Shown here: positions 11,187 through 22,810 of the stretch, one piece after another
How the letters are laid out: every line of letters begins with the position of its first letter
Position numbering within the stretch: the stretch's first letter is position 1
Source of the DNA: Moniliophthora roreri
Taxonomy: Eukaryota > Basidiomycota > Agaricomycetes > Agaricales > Marasmiaceae
Direction: 5' to 3'
NCBI GenBank assembly: GCA_001466705.2
Contig: LATX02000180.1
Coordinates: 682,001 to 746,000 of the forward strand
Length of the DNA: 64,000 bases
Made by a program: the position numbers and the translations under genes
Notes under the pieces: generated by a model
The model's input: only the letters and a program-made list of their open reading frames with translations
Databases searched by the model: none
What the model was told of the DNA's origin: nothing

Positions 11187-13465
11187 CTAGTCGGGACATA
11201 CCCGGATGGTCGCGTCGCCCGCCTGTCTAGTAATAATTCTAATTCCTCCTCGTAGCCTGAGAGCCTGTGCTTCCGAAGTACTTTCCTGCTTATTTTCTGC
11301 CAGATCTGCTTCATCTTTGACACCATCTTGTACATCGCGTTCCTCCGATTTGACACTATGAACAAGGTAGCTAACAAGTTCCCAAATTACCAACATGACC
11401 ACAGGGAAAATTATAGGCATATGCTTACCGTCGGCCCCAGAAGTCTCCGTGGTCTGAGAGTCATCATCCCCAATCAATTCAAAATAAGGACGAGTCAAAG
11501 AGTGAAGAAGGCCTGTCGTCGAGGGATCAAAGCCATTACGATGGTGAAGCTCCCATACAAGTTTGTAATGACTGTGGTTCCAGTAGTGACCTTGAGACCA
11601 TATGTTGAATGTGACAGACGGTAGTCTCAAGGATTCTTGTGTAGCACTTGACATCTCTTCGTCTCCGTTGGGAAGGGAAGACCAGAAATATTTCGGACCC
11701 TCAATCCAGGATGTCCAGATTGTCTCATCATCAAGGGGATGGGGGATCGGTCGAATGAACAGGTAAACTGGAGATGGATCAAATCCTATCGTATTGCTAT
11801 TCCCTTGCAGGCAAGTGTGTTCTTCACCACAAAGGAAATGGAGATCGAACCAAACACTGCCCTGTACCCCTACTGACTATATTAACAAATGATAGCTATG
11901 GACAGGATAAGCTAGAACTTACCATATCTATGCCATGTGTCGTTAGGAATATGCAGCCGAGTGAACAAGCTATGCGCTTGAGCAAGCCATGATTCCATGA
12001 ACATATCCCATTCATTTCCACGAGACGTAGAGTAGTGCAAAGTCATTCTCTTGACGTGTTGAGCGTCGGCTGGAGTCATCACGAAGCTATGTTCCTTTGT
12101 CAATACTTAATGCGCGACATATCGCCATACTACACGTACCGCGCCAAGCCACCTTTCATGATTTGACCCCTCTTTATCCCATCAGGGATATTGCCAACCA
12201 CTCGCTTTAGTCTGTAAGACCAGTTTCCTCCGACGCCTGACCATCGAGCAATAGCGCTTTTCTTATGCCTGTGAAAAACTGTGCCTGGAAGCGAGCGCAG
12301 CATGTGCAAGTCTTCTTTCTTGATCTTTTTCCTGTAAGTGTGGCCAGACCAACCAATTCCTTGGAGGATACAATGAGTAGGGAGGTTTCCACATAGGAAA
12401 TGAAGGACAGCGTTTGTGTCACGGTACGTCTGGATAGACAATGGCGAGAAATAATCACCAGTCGGTGAGCGTGACCGCAAGCCAGTAAAAAACCAATAGT
12501 CGTATCTAGGGATTTGAGTAGACATTCCCCTGCGCAATGCACCTGTTCGGGGCTCAACCCATAATTCGCCCATATCCTGTGAACTTGCTTCATCAACGAA
12601 AAACAGAAGTTACATTAACTAAAGAAACGCACAATTGCAACATCCGCTTTCTGCCAGGTCATGCCGAACTGCAGAGAAACTTGATTAGCCAAATTTCGAG
12701 GTACGTTTTCGGGTCAAGTCCTACTTGATATTGAAAATACGTATAGAGAACCGGGTGAAGCTGGTTCTTGTCGAAGATGATTCGGTGCAAAGGGATCAAC
12801 TCTGCAGAATAAAGAATTGTAAAGATCAGTTTAGTGCTCAATTCACAGATGAAATTAGCTTGCCATACCATCATGAAATATCAGTGCAGGTATTTCAAGA
12901 TCATTGTAGCCAAATAGCTGGATGATGTTAGGATGCCTAGGATAGAGTTTTCCGGTGTCAGATTCAATGCTGGTACGAATCAAAGGGGATCTCAGTACTT
13001 GACGCGGGAGAACTGAGCGAAGTCTCGTTTGAAGGCCTTGACCCACAATGTCAGTTATGGCGATATTGATTTAGATAGAAGCGTGTTACCGACCTTGAAG
13101 GCGTCTTGACCATCGTAATATACGTAGGTAAATTTTGTGTCTTTGTCTTCGCCAGAAACATGAGCAACGCTAAGGACGCGACGGGCTACCACTCCCTTCC
13201 AGGTTGTATCACCAGGCTTTGCAACATCTGCACTGTCGATAATGTTTATAAGATAGATGTCACCGGTTCTAATCCGCTTGAACTGGCAGATTTAACAAGT
13301 CAGTGAAAATTTCATATGACCCGAAGAACGCACGTCTTCTGTCAGCCTCTTTCCCTCCTGGTACCCACAGTTTCCGTGAACATGAGTGATATGCTGACAC
13401 CCTTGAATATTTGTGAATTGACCGTCCTGGATGACAATATTTGAGGATCCTTGTAGGAAAGCCAT
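11187..13465 (-). CDS. Family copy 2: diverged paralogue with C-terminal LRLRGG motif
   Basis: The start at 13465 gives MAFLQGSSNIVIQDGQF, the family N-terminus. Exon 2 has FKRIRTGDIYLINIIDSADV and VVARRVLSVAHV. Later exons include HPNIIQLFGYNDLEIPALIFHDG, ELWVEPRTGALRRGM, ESWLAQAHSLFTRLHIPNDTW, YLFIRPIPHPLDDETIWTSW and GFDPSTTGLLHSLTRPYFEL, in the same order as copy 1. It is the most diverged complete copy. The final exon is acidic (DEADLAENKQESTSEAQ) and then reads ALRLRGGIRIITRQ before the stop at 11187. If the putative last intron (donor at 11428) is retained, the frame stays open through a hydrophobic stretch IIFPVVMLVIWELVSYLVHS. The acceptor is therefore ambiguous. No catalytic motif seen. 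Confidence 0.7.
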
Positions 13466-14235
13466 GGTACGTTGGTGAGCGTTTGGGGAAAAGCTGTAAG
13501 CAAGTTATGTATGGGCGCAATGCTACAGCATTCGGCACGAGAAAGTCCGCCGCGCAAGTTCTGTACATCTGATTGCGAGGTATGACGCCGTTAACTTCGC
13601 GAGAGGAGAGCCCTTCGTGCCTCTGATGAGGCAACACCCTAAATATAAGATCTGGTTTATTACGTAAGGCTGCACCGAAGACGCGGTCGCATAGAATGCT
13701 AGAGCACAAAGGCAAGGAGCCGAGGGTAAGGAGGTGAAGATGAGTGAGTTGAAGCAATGGCAATTGGCGCCGACTGGTGCTAACCGAGTTAGTGGGAAAC
13801 GGGACCGAGCGGCCGCCATTTTTAGCTCGCACCCCAAACGTGCTCACTGTCGACGTCCGACATCTCGTATTTACCAGTATCATAACCAACTTCATACCAT
13901 GAACAGTATGGTCGACCCACTACCAACCATCCAGATGGTCAAAGGCAACCCAAGACGCTAATGAAGACACTCCCTGACTTTGTTCTCGGTCTGCCGAAAA
14001 GGCACCCGGTAATTTGATCGAGAGAAAAAGCTACTTGGTATTCTCTTCCTAGAAATCCGCTCACAAACGTCTTCATCAAGATCGTAGCTCCATGTTTTTC
14101 CGTCGCGAAACACGTTCGTCGCTGCCAGCATATCTCAGCAAACGACACTTGAATCTTGATTCTCATCTAGTGAATGCCTACGTAAGATCTGATTTACGCA
14201 TTACGCAAACGACGGCGCTAAATAATGGAACTAGT
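13466..14235. other. Intergenic between copies 2 and 3
   Basis: Upstream region of copy 2 and downstream region of copy 3. GC-richer than the right half of the window. No supported gene, RNA or repeat seen. Confidence 0.4.
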
Positions 14236-16414
14236 TCAGCTTCCGAACATTCTACGACTCGACGTGAGCACGAAGATAAGGAATAAACCCGACAATAATA
14301 ACAGTTTGGTGTCCCGAATGGCAGAAGATTCTGTCTCCGTATTAGACGTTGAGTGATTATCTGCATTTGGTGGTATATTAACATGAATCAAATATGCGTC
14401 ACAATGCTACGCACCACAGATGATGATGGTCGAGTCTTTTAATTCCTGGAATTGGCCTTCATTCCCAACTTCCATAAGAGGATAACCAAGGGAACAAGCG
14501 AGGTCTGTTGTCTTAGGATCAAAGCCATTGGAAAGATGAATCCCCTCGATAGCTTTGGAGACGTCGAGGTTCCAGGCACAATGACGAACAACAACCTTGG
14601 TCGTAAAAGATGGGAGTCCGAGAGATACTCTCGTGCTCTCCGACATCTCTTCTCGCCCAGAAGCATCGAAGGACCAGAAATACTTGGCCCTTTTTGCCCA
14701 AGACCTCCATGTTGCTTCATCGTCGGAAGGACGAGGAATGCATCGAACGAAGAGGTATGGGGCAGGTTCATTCGATACAGTATCGTTTTCATGCTGACCA
14801 GTGTGTGCTTCAATACAGCAGAAATCGAGGTCAAAACGAGTGGTCAACGCTGTCAAGGTAAATCAGGAAATCATGTATACGCAAGGATATGTTGAAACTC
14901 ACAGTATTTTTCCCATTCCTCTTCATGAATCCCCAGTCGGTGAAAGACGCTGTGCAACTGAGCAAGCCACGCTCTCCGGATACCCAGTCGCTCGCTGCCG
15001 TGGAACAGTTCATATTGTAACCACCAGAATCCCTTGAAATCTGTAGGATCTGCAAATTGAAACCTATGTCCTCTGTGAGTACACATGGTCCGATATAATT
15101 ATCTGTTCCGTACCGTACTGATCCGTCCTCCATGACAAATTTGCGCTTGTCTATCGCCCACGAACTACAGTACACACATACATATCGCGTAAGTCCCGTC
15201 CACCGAGTGATAACATGTCGTTGATTCCTTTTCGAAAGCGAGCTGGCAAGGTATGGCCATGCTTCAAGAGCAGTCAACAGTTCCAAATTGGACCCGTATT
15301 GGCCACTGACTTGCTTGAGGATAGTGCCTGTTGGGAGTATTCTGACGAGACAGTCAACGACGGTGGTGATATCGCTATACGCCTGGATAGATAGTGGATG
15401 GATCGATGAGGTTGAAGGTACATCGGACAACGGCAGGAGCCAGAGTGCACCACTTTGAACATAAGGTCCTCTCCGTAACGCACCGCTTCTGGGTTCGATC
15501 CATAGTTCGTCTGTATCCTGTGCATTTCCATTATCAGGACTCAGGAAGAAGTGAAACTTCAAATTGAGGGGGACGTACAAAGTAGTCGCTACCATTTTTA
15601 AACATTTTCGTGACACCAAGCTATTGATGACAATGCCAGTCAAGTTCGCGGGCACAGCATGTAGGACGTACTTGAAAACGAAAATATGCTCGGAGAATCC
15701 ATGACACTTGGCTTCTCCTAGAGAGGACATGATTCAAAGGAATGAGCGCTGCAGAGAATGGGTGAGTAATTGAGCCGCAGACGTGCTCAACATTCACCAT
15801 CGTAGAATATCAATGCCGGTAAACCACGCTGATCGTTGTAGCCAAGAAGCTGTGCGACATTCGGATTTCTAACGAATCTGATAAGGATGTGACATTTCAA
15901 TCGGAGATGGGGGAACAAGCCGCACTTTATAGTGGAATACCGGGCGAAATCCTGTTTGAATGCCTATCGAGTGGAAAATCTGAGGTCTGGTATTATCGAG
16001 AGAAAGTCCTTATTACTGACCTTAAAAGCTTCCGGACCACTGTATCCAACGTACAAAAACTCTGCTCCTTTATCTTCGCCGCGGACGCGAGCAAGGCTGA
16101 AGGTACGACGAACTACCAGTTTCTGATTCCGTGACCAGAGAGGCCCATCATAATGATACGTATCACTAATGCTAACCAACCTTGTTAGGTAGGCTTCGCT
16201 ACATCGAACTCGTCTGTACTGCCATTCAATAAAACCAGTCAGTAAGGACCGCCAGCTTGATGATTCAACGCACTTCATTCTGGATCATGGGCTCCTTTTC
16301 ATGGTGCACGACCTGGTTATTGTGAATATGTGTGGTATTCTGCTGAGGCCCCTTGACAATTGTGAGTTGGCTGTTATGAATTCTGAAGTTTGAAGATCCT
16401 TGAATGGACGCCAT
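14236..16414 (-). CDS. Family copy 3: paralogue with a predicted C-terminal membrane anchor
   Basis: Start at 16414: MASIQGSSNFRIHNSQLTI. Exon 2 carries YRRVRCSEAYLTRLVSI and VVRRTFSLARVRGEDKGAEF. The kinase-N-lobe-like part follows as AFKQDFARYSTIK and RNPNVAQLLGYNDQRGLPAL. Exon 7 has DTDELWIEPRSGALRRGPYV, exon 8 RRAWLAQLHSVFHRLGIHEE, exon 9 PYLFVRCIPRPSDDEATW. The exon-9 reading frame stops at 14407 if unspliced. A GTGCGT donor at the position used in the other copies, spliced to an AG at about 14357, gives a last exon beginning DNHSTSNTETESSAIRD and ending KLLLLSGLFLIFVLTSSRRM before a TGA at 14236. That would be a tail-anchor-like helix. The start lies about 400 bp from SMC1, in divergent orientation. 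Confidence 0.72.
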
Positions 16415-16812
16415 GGCGCGTTGGAGAAGGTTGGGAGAAGATTGCTATAGGTGTAACAGCTTTTGAGCACAGATGAAGAACGCTTCGTATTGGGAAAGAG
16501 GCACGCAAAAAGTAATTGTGTTGGATGTATACATTTGGCTTGATTGACTACACAAACCTGTATTCAACAATGGACAGGAAGGGGCGCCTCGAGGCCAAGA
16601 AATCGTCGGTTCGGAGTCACGTGAAACCTTTCCACCCAACAGGGACCATCACTTCGACCCAGCCTTGACACCTCTTCAAGGCCAAGTTCATTCACTCTGG
16701 TAGATCAAGTAACGCGTTTCGGAGTACAGTAACGCGAAACTGACTCCTTTGTAGGGGAAGACGCGTCTTTCTGTACCAGTGGCACGCTCAGGAGGTCTCT
16801 GTATTTTCAACC
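16415..16812. promoter_or_regulatory. Shared divergent upstream region of family copy 3 and SMC1
   Basis: The 398 bp between the two start codons must hold both promoters. No clear TATA box near SMC1; two close AACGCG motifs at about 16711 and 16730 in the SMC1-proximal half resemble the MluI cell-cycle box core (ACGCG), which would suit a cohesin gene. This is inference from motif alone. Confidence 0.35.
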
Positions 16813-19800
16813 ATGCCCCTCGTTCGGATTGAGGTATGCGACTTCAAGTCGTATAGGTGAGTCACATCAGATCTCAAGAGTGTTAATCTCATTTATTGAT
16901 GCTATAGAGGGCACCAAACCATCGGTCCTTTCAAAAATTTCACCTCCGTTATTGGTCCCAACGGTGCTGGCAAATCCAATCTCATGGATGCCATATCCTT
17001 CGTTCTCGGTGTCAAGAGTGCCCAATTACGAAGTTCCCAACTGAAGGACCTTGTTTATCGTGGTAGGAAGCTGGCCAAGGAGGGGACTGAAGAGGATGGT
17101 TCGATGGCTGTTGACGAAGAGGAAGAAGAGGGCGAAGGTGAAGGAACCGCGAAGAAGGCATGGGTCATGGCAGTCTATCTTGATGCCAGTACACAGAAGG
17201 AATGGAAGTTTCAGCGAACGTGAGTATCCCTTTTGCACATACCACCAACATTATTCAAGGTAACCTTGGACAGGATATCAACAACCGGTGCCTCGGAATA
17301 CAAGCTCAACGACAAGGTCGTCACCTACTCTGCCTACAATGCCGCTCTCATATCCCACAATATCCTCGTCAAAGCCAAGAACTTTCTCGTGTTCCAGGGT
17401 GACGTTGAAGCAGTGGCATCTCAGTCACCGAAAGAACTTTCCCGCCTCATCGAGCAAATCAGCGGTTCTCTTGAGTATGCCGCCGAGTATGAGAAAGCCA
17501 AGGAGGAACAGGAACGTGCGACGGAGAATGCGACATTTAATTTCACGAAGCGACGTGGTATTTTCGGTGAGATAAAGCAGTATAAAGAACAGAAAGGAGA
17601 GGCACAAAAGTTTGAGGGTCTTGTTCAAGAGAGGGTATGTGCTCATTCGTCTTGTTTTGCTGGCTTACTTGAGCTCTTCGAAAGGATATCGTTATTATGG
17701 AGAGGATATTATTCAAGTTATACAACATAGAAGAGTGTATCGAAACGAACGCCCACGAAATCCGGAAGCAGAACAAAGCTCTAGCAGGGTTGAGGGAGGA
17801 ACAGCGTGTGCATGATGAAGCGCTTGAAGCTGCCCGCAGCGAGCAGGCGAAAGCCCGTACGAGTGTCATGCAGGCTGAGAAGAAGATCAAGAAGGCGGAG
17901 AAGGCTTTGGATGCAAAGGTCTGCTGTACGCATCTACCTTTTCCACGTGTCTCATTTTTTTTTACTGCAACAGCGACCGGACTTAGTGACAACAGAAGCC
18001 CAAATTACACATGCCACTCGCAAGTTCAACAACGCGCAAAAGGCAAAGGACGAAGCGAAAAAGACGGAGAACGACTTGCAGCAGAGAGTCGAGAATTTGC
18101 AGGCAGAGTTACAGCAGGTCAAGAACGCTGCTGATGCCGCGCAAGGTATGCGATGGTCATCGCGACATCTCATTCTTGGCTGATCAGAATCTTTGTCAAA
18201 TTTAACAGAGGCTCAACGACAGGCATCACAACACAACATGGCACTCAGTGAGGAGAGCCTGGAGGAATATCGTCGACTGTCAGTTTTTCAGTTAGCTCAC
18301 CATTCTCACCCATTGATTATTCCACAGGAAAGCTTCAGCAAGCAAGCTCGCGGTCGATGAACGACAAGAATTAGAGACGCTCACTCGTGATGAGAAGACG
18401 GCGAACCGGACGTTGACTACATTGACCGAGAAACAGAAGGCACTGGAGGAGAAGCGGGATGCTAGGAAGGAAGAGCTTCAGACTCAGACGCAAAAGAAGG
18501 CTGAGGTAGGTCTTTATTTCGTTTACAGACTCTGTTTCTTGCATTGAGATAGGATTGCTTGTACAGCTTGACGAGAAGATCGCGAGTCTCCAAGAGGAAC
18601 TTGCCAAAGCAAAACAAGAACTGGATAATCAGGCATCGGAGCGTCGGCGGATCAAGTACGCTTATCTTTCCTGTCCCTCTTAGCTCGTTTCTGATCTCTG
18701 TGCTTGACCAGGCAATTAGAAGATCAAACCAACGAAAAGCTGCAGAAAGTTTTCCAGGATCTTCTCCAAGCTGGCGTCGACCGGGGAGAAACCGAGAGGG
18801 AACGGAAGCTGAAAGAAACACTGGCCAGCTTGCAACGTATCTTCCCTGGTGTGAGAGGCAGAGTCATCGACCTGTGCAAGCCCTCACAACGCAAGTACGA
18901 GACCGCCGTATCTGTCGTGCTTGGTCGAAACATTGATGCGGTTGTTGTGGATGAAGAGAAAACGGCTATTGACTGCATCGAGGTATGCACTCTTATTCAC
19001 GTCGGCAGTTCACCATTTGACGAACTCTGCAGTACATGAGAAACCAACGTGCAGGCCAAGCCACCTTCATTCCACTTGACACGATACAAGTCAAGCCTAT
19101 CAACGACAAGTTCCGGTCGTTCGCCAAGGGCGCTCGATTGGCGGTCGATGTTATTCAGTATGAACCAGCAGTGGAACGTGCAATGCATCATGCATGTGGA
19201 AATGCGTTGGTTTGCGATACAATGGATGTTGCGCGATATGTTTGTTATGAGAAAGGCCAGGAGGTGAAAGGTATAGTGTATGGCATGAGTTCACCACTTC
19301 CGTTGAGCTAACTTCCCTTCTGCAGCTGTCACCCTGGAAGGCACGATCATCCATAAAAGCGGCTTGATTACTGGTGGTAGAAGTCATCATGGTCCTGAGA
19401 AAAATTGGGATGAGAGGGATATCCAAGGTGTGCATCATCGTCACGCAATCAAGTTTTGTCGCGCTCACCTGTAGATCAGGTCTCTATCGTTCAAGAGACT
19501 CTTTACAAGCCAAGCTCCGCGAGCTTGCCAAGCAGAAATCTCGAGTCAAGACGGACGATACACTCATCGCCGACGTCGCTCGTCTAGAATCAGGTATCAC
19601 CATCGCAAAGGATGATCTTAATGCGTGCAAACTGCGCATTACTGGTCTCAAGGACGAGTTAAAGCATCTCGAACGAGAAATCAAGCAGAATACACCCGAG
19701 TTACAGAAGGTAAATATAAGCCTCATTTCGGGAAACACTAGCTCACTCGCGCGCTGTACAGGCTCAAACCAACCACGCCAACATACAACGTCAAATTCAC

Positions 19801-21663
19801 CAACTATCTGAAACCGTCAACGAAGCAGAGGATGAGGTCTTTGCGGCCTTTTGCAGAAATATTCGGATTAGCAACATCAGAGAGTACGAGGAAAGACAGC
19901 TCAAGCTTGCTCAGGAAGAGAGTGAGGCAAGGTTGAGGTTTGAGCAGCAAATTGCGAGGTTGACGCATCAGTAAGTTGGCTTAGTCGCTTGTCGCTGGAA
20001 CTTTGCTGATGCCGTCATTAGGTTTGAGTACGAGAGCGAAGGTCTGGAAAAGACCCGGGAACGATTGAAGACCCAAACTAGTATCCTCGATACGGAAAAG
20101 GCCAACTTGGATAAGTTACAGAAGCAAAAAGAGACTGTCGAGGCAGAGTTGGCTGAAGCCGAAGAAGGGATCGCAGAATTGAAGGAGGAACTGAAGGGCT
20201 TGCAAGAGACGTTAGATGAGAAGACCAAAATTGTCGAACAGGTGAAGCGGACGACGACAAAGGCTGCAAAAGTGCTTGAACAGGCACTGAAAGAGATCAG
20301 TACACGTGTAAGTGCCGGTGGAGTCGTCTTGTGGTGCCCTTGCTCATTGTCTAATGTAGAACGACGAAATCGAGAAGCTAGCTCTGGAACGGTCATCGAT
20401 ATACAGGAAGTGTCGACTGGAAGAGATTGAACTGCCACTTCTGTCGGGAAGCTTGAAGAATGTTCCTATGGAAGAAGTATATCTCCGGGTTTTCCTTCTC
20501 ATGCGCATCGTTAACCAAGTCTTAGAATCTGCGCGAAGAAGTTGCCATGGACGTTGACGAAGATGAAGAAGCTACACAACGACCTAAAGAAGTGCAGGAT
20601 TATGGTATCGAGGTCGATTTTGAGATGATTACCGAAGACGATCGAGAGGTGGGTCTAGCCACCTCTGCAATTCTGGTTGATTACTCACTCTTTTGTCCGT
20701 CGTTTAGCGCGACCCAGCCGAGGCACTAGCAGAATACGATGCCAAGATTTCGAAACTGACTGCAGATATCGAACGAATGGCACCGAACATGAAAGCTATC
20801 GACCGGTATGAGCATCATTATTTTTCCTAGCAACAGCATGTTAATTTACGGACATAGACTCGAGGACGTCGAAGCCAAGTTAGCAGAAACGGAGAAGGAA
20901 ACGGAAAAGGCACGGCAGGATTCCAAGAAGGCGAGGGAGAAGTTCCAGGAAATTCAGAAGAAGAGGTGCCGTTTCCATTTCACTCTGCCTGCCTACTTTT
21001 TCGCTAATGAACTGCCTTCTAGGCACGATCTGTTCAAGACCGCCTATGAGCATATTGCAGCTCAGATCGACACTGTGTACAAGGACCTCACGAAGGGTAA
21101 AGCAGCGCCTATGGGAGGCGTTGCGTATCTCAGTTTGGATGACAGTGATGTGAGTCTTTTCCATAGTCATTATGAAATGATACTGAGGGTGTTTTGCAGG
21201 AACCCTACAATGGCGGAGTAAAATACCACGCGATGCCGCCGATGAAACGATTCCGTGATATGGAACAGCTTTCGGGAGGTGAGAAGACTGTTGCGGCCCT
21301 GGCGCTACTTTTCGCTATCCATAGGTATGCCACTTCGCCTGTTGCTTGAACTTACTCTGATTAATATTTCGGCAGCTACCAACCAGCCCCGTTCTTTGTT
21401 CTGGATGAAGTTGACGCCGCACTAGACAACACCAACGTGGCAAAAGTAGCAAATTACATCCGATCCCGAGCGTCGGACAACTTCCAATTTATCGTGATTA
21501 GCTTGAAGGGCACCTTGTATGAGCGCGGCAATTCACTGGTTGGAATATATAGGGATCAGGATGTGAATAGTTCGAGAACGTTGACGTTGGATGTAAGCGT
21601 TTCTTTTGCTCTCGCGAAAACGGTGATGTTAATAAGTTGTAGCTCACGCAATACGACGAATGA
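16813..21663 (+). CDS. SMC1: Cohesin subunit SMC1 (Psm1)
   Basis: About 1245 codons in 22 exons, the usual SMC1 length. Exon 1 starts [15 protein letters not shown]; exon 2 has the Walker A motif [20 protein letters not shown] and the SMC1-type [16 protein letters not shown]. The N-terminal head continues with [20 protein letters not shown]. Two long Lys/Glu-rich coiled coils (exons 3-8 and 12-18) flank a hinge in exons 9-11 with [20 protein letters not shown] and HKSGLITGG. The C-terminal head has [20 protein letters not shown] (ABC signature) and [20 protein letters not shown] (Walker B), ending RTLTLDLTQYDE with a final 7-codon exon at 21643-21663. The protein pairs with SMC3 to form the nuclear cohesin ring holding sister chromatids. 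All exons join in frame by eye except for possible single-base errors in my boundaries. It is a single-copy core gene inside an otherwise family-specific block. Confidence 0.96.
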
Positions 21664-21968
21664 TGATACCGAGTCCTATTTCTGCTTTCTTTCTCTGTCG
21701 GTCTGCTATCGTGCTCGATGTTTGTGTACCTATACAACTTATTATTATCTCTGCACTGTATTCTCTAGTTTTCAATGTAATGTGAACGGATAGCTTACCA
21801 ACGCGCTACTCTGAGGAAGCTTTCAGGCTGCAGGTCTTAGAGCCTGTTCAGATAATCCTGGCATTTGCTCGCTGGCGCCAGGATGCAGCGAGGAAAAATT
21901 CCCGCGCGTCTGCACTGCCACTCACACGCTGATTTCTTGATAATAAATATATCAATAAAAACCTTTTT
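21664..21968. other. SMC1 3' flank up to the foldback element
   Basis: Contains an AT-rich 3' UTR. No ORF with recognisable content. Expected 5' exons of family copy 4 are absent here. Confidence 0.4.
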
Positions 21969-22810
21969 GTATATTCTACGCCTAAGGAAACTGTTCAGTT
22001 TGAGGAACTGGATAGATTTATGCAGCAGCAGCAAGTGTTGTCAACTATGCATCTCTTGCTGCTGCCTTTTATGCTTCTGAAGCCTACCCCAAACAACCAT
22101 ACTATGACTTGGCACTCACAGGCATCCAGTGGGTTTTGGAGTTAATTCATGGCAATCCCCAACAAATTTATACCTAATTGGGTGTTGGATTACATGTCTT
22201 CATATGTCTTGTGATTACCTTGTGCCAAGTGGGATATGCAGACCAAATGCAGACTCAAAAAGGGGTGTTATTGTGGAAGAACAGCTTGCTATATTCTTAT
22301 ACATGTGTGTAACTGGTTTGACTGTTTGACACATTGGTGAGAGGTTTCAGTGCTCAAATGCAACAATTGCTCAGTATGTAACAATGACAGGACTGCCATG
22401 AATTAACTCCAAAACCCACTGGATGCCTGTGAGTGCCAAGTTGTAGTATGGTTGTTTGGGGTAGGCTTCAGAAGCATAGAGAGCAGCAGCTAGTGTGTCA
22501 ACAGCTCAGCTCGGCTATAAGCGGCTCTGCAGCCGCTTGAGCCACTACTGAGCTGTTGGGGGCTTTTGCCACCAATATGATCCAAATTTTGACAGGAACC
22601 CCAGATTTTGGCACCAAAAATGGCAATTTTGGCCGGAAACGGCTTCAAATAGCTCAAGTGGCTCGGCTGAGCTCAACAGCTAGGCGGCTTTCAGCCGAGC
22701 CGTTGACACACTAGCAGCAGCAAGAGATGCATAGTTGACAAACTTGCTGCTGCTGCATAAATCTATCCAGTTCCTCAAACTGAATGGTTTCTTCAGGTGT
22801 AGCATATACA
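21969..22810. mobile_element. Foldback / long-TIR element with 186-bp arms
   Basis: The left arm is 21969-22154. Its reverse complement is found at 22394-22810 once a 223-bp insertion plus one 8-bp duplication is removed, and both arms are then 186 bp by my count. Arms contain GCAGCAGCAAGAGATGCATA and a block ending in TTAATTCATGGCA. The 239-bp spacer (22155-22393) has no ORF of note. The element ends precisely where coding similarity of family copy 4 begins, so it replaced or interrupted the 5' end of that gene. No target-site duplication could be recognised. Confidence 0.75.
22491..22713. mobile_element. hAT-like MITE, 223 bp, inserted in the right arm of the foldback element
   Basis: Ends are TAGTGTGTCAAC and its complement GTTGACACACTA, with a longer imperfect terminal repeat rich in GGCTCGGCT and CCGCC. 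The sequence is flanked by GCAGCAGC at 22483-22490 and 22714-22721, an 8-bp duplication. The empty site is preserved in the left arm of the foldback element. An 8-bp duplication and TAG start fit the hAT superfamily. It has no coding capacity, so it must be mobilised in trans. Confidence 0.8.

Noticed and set aside
11187..11300. A ubiquitin fusion gene at the LRLRGG motif
   Set aside because: No beta-grasp sequence precedes the motif; the surroundings are acidic and low-complexity.
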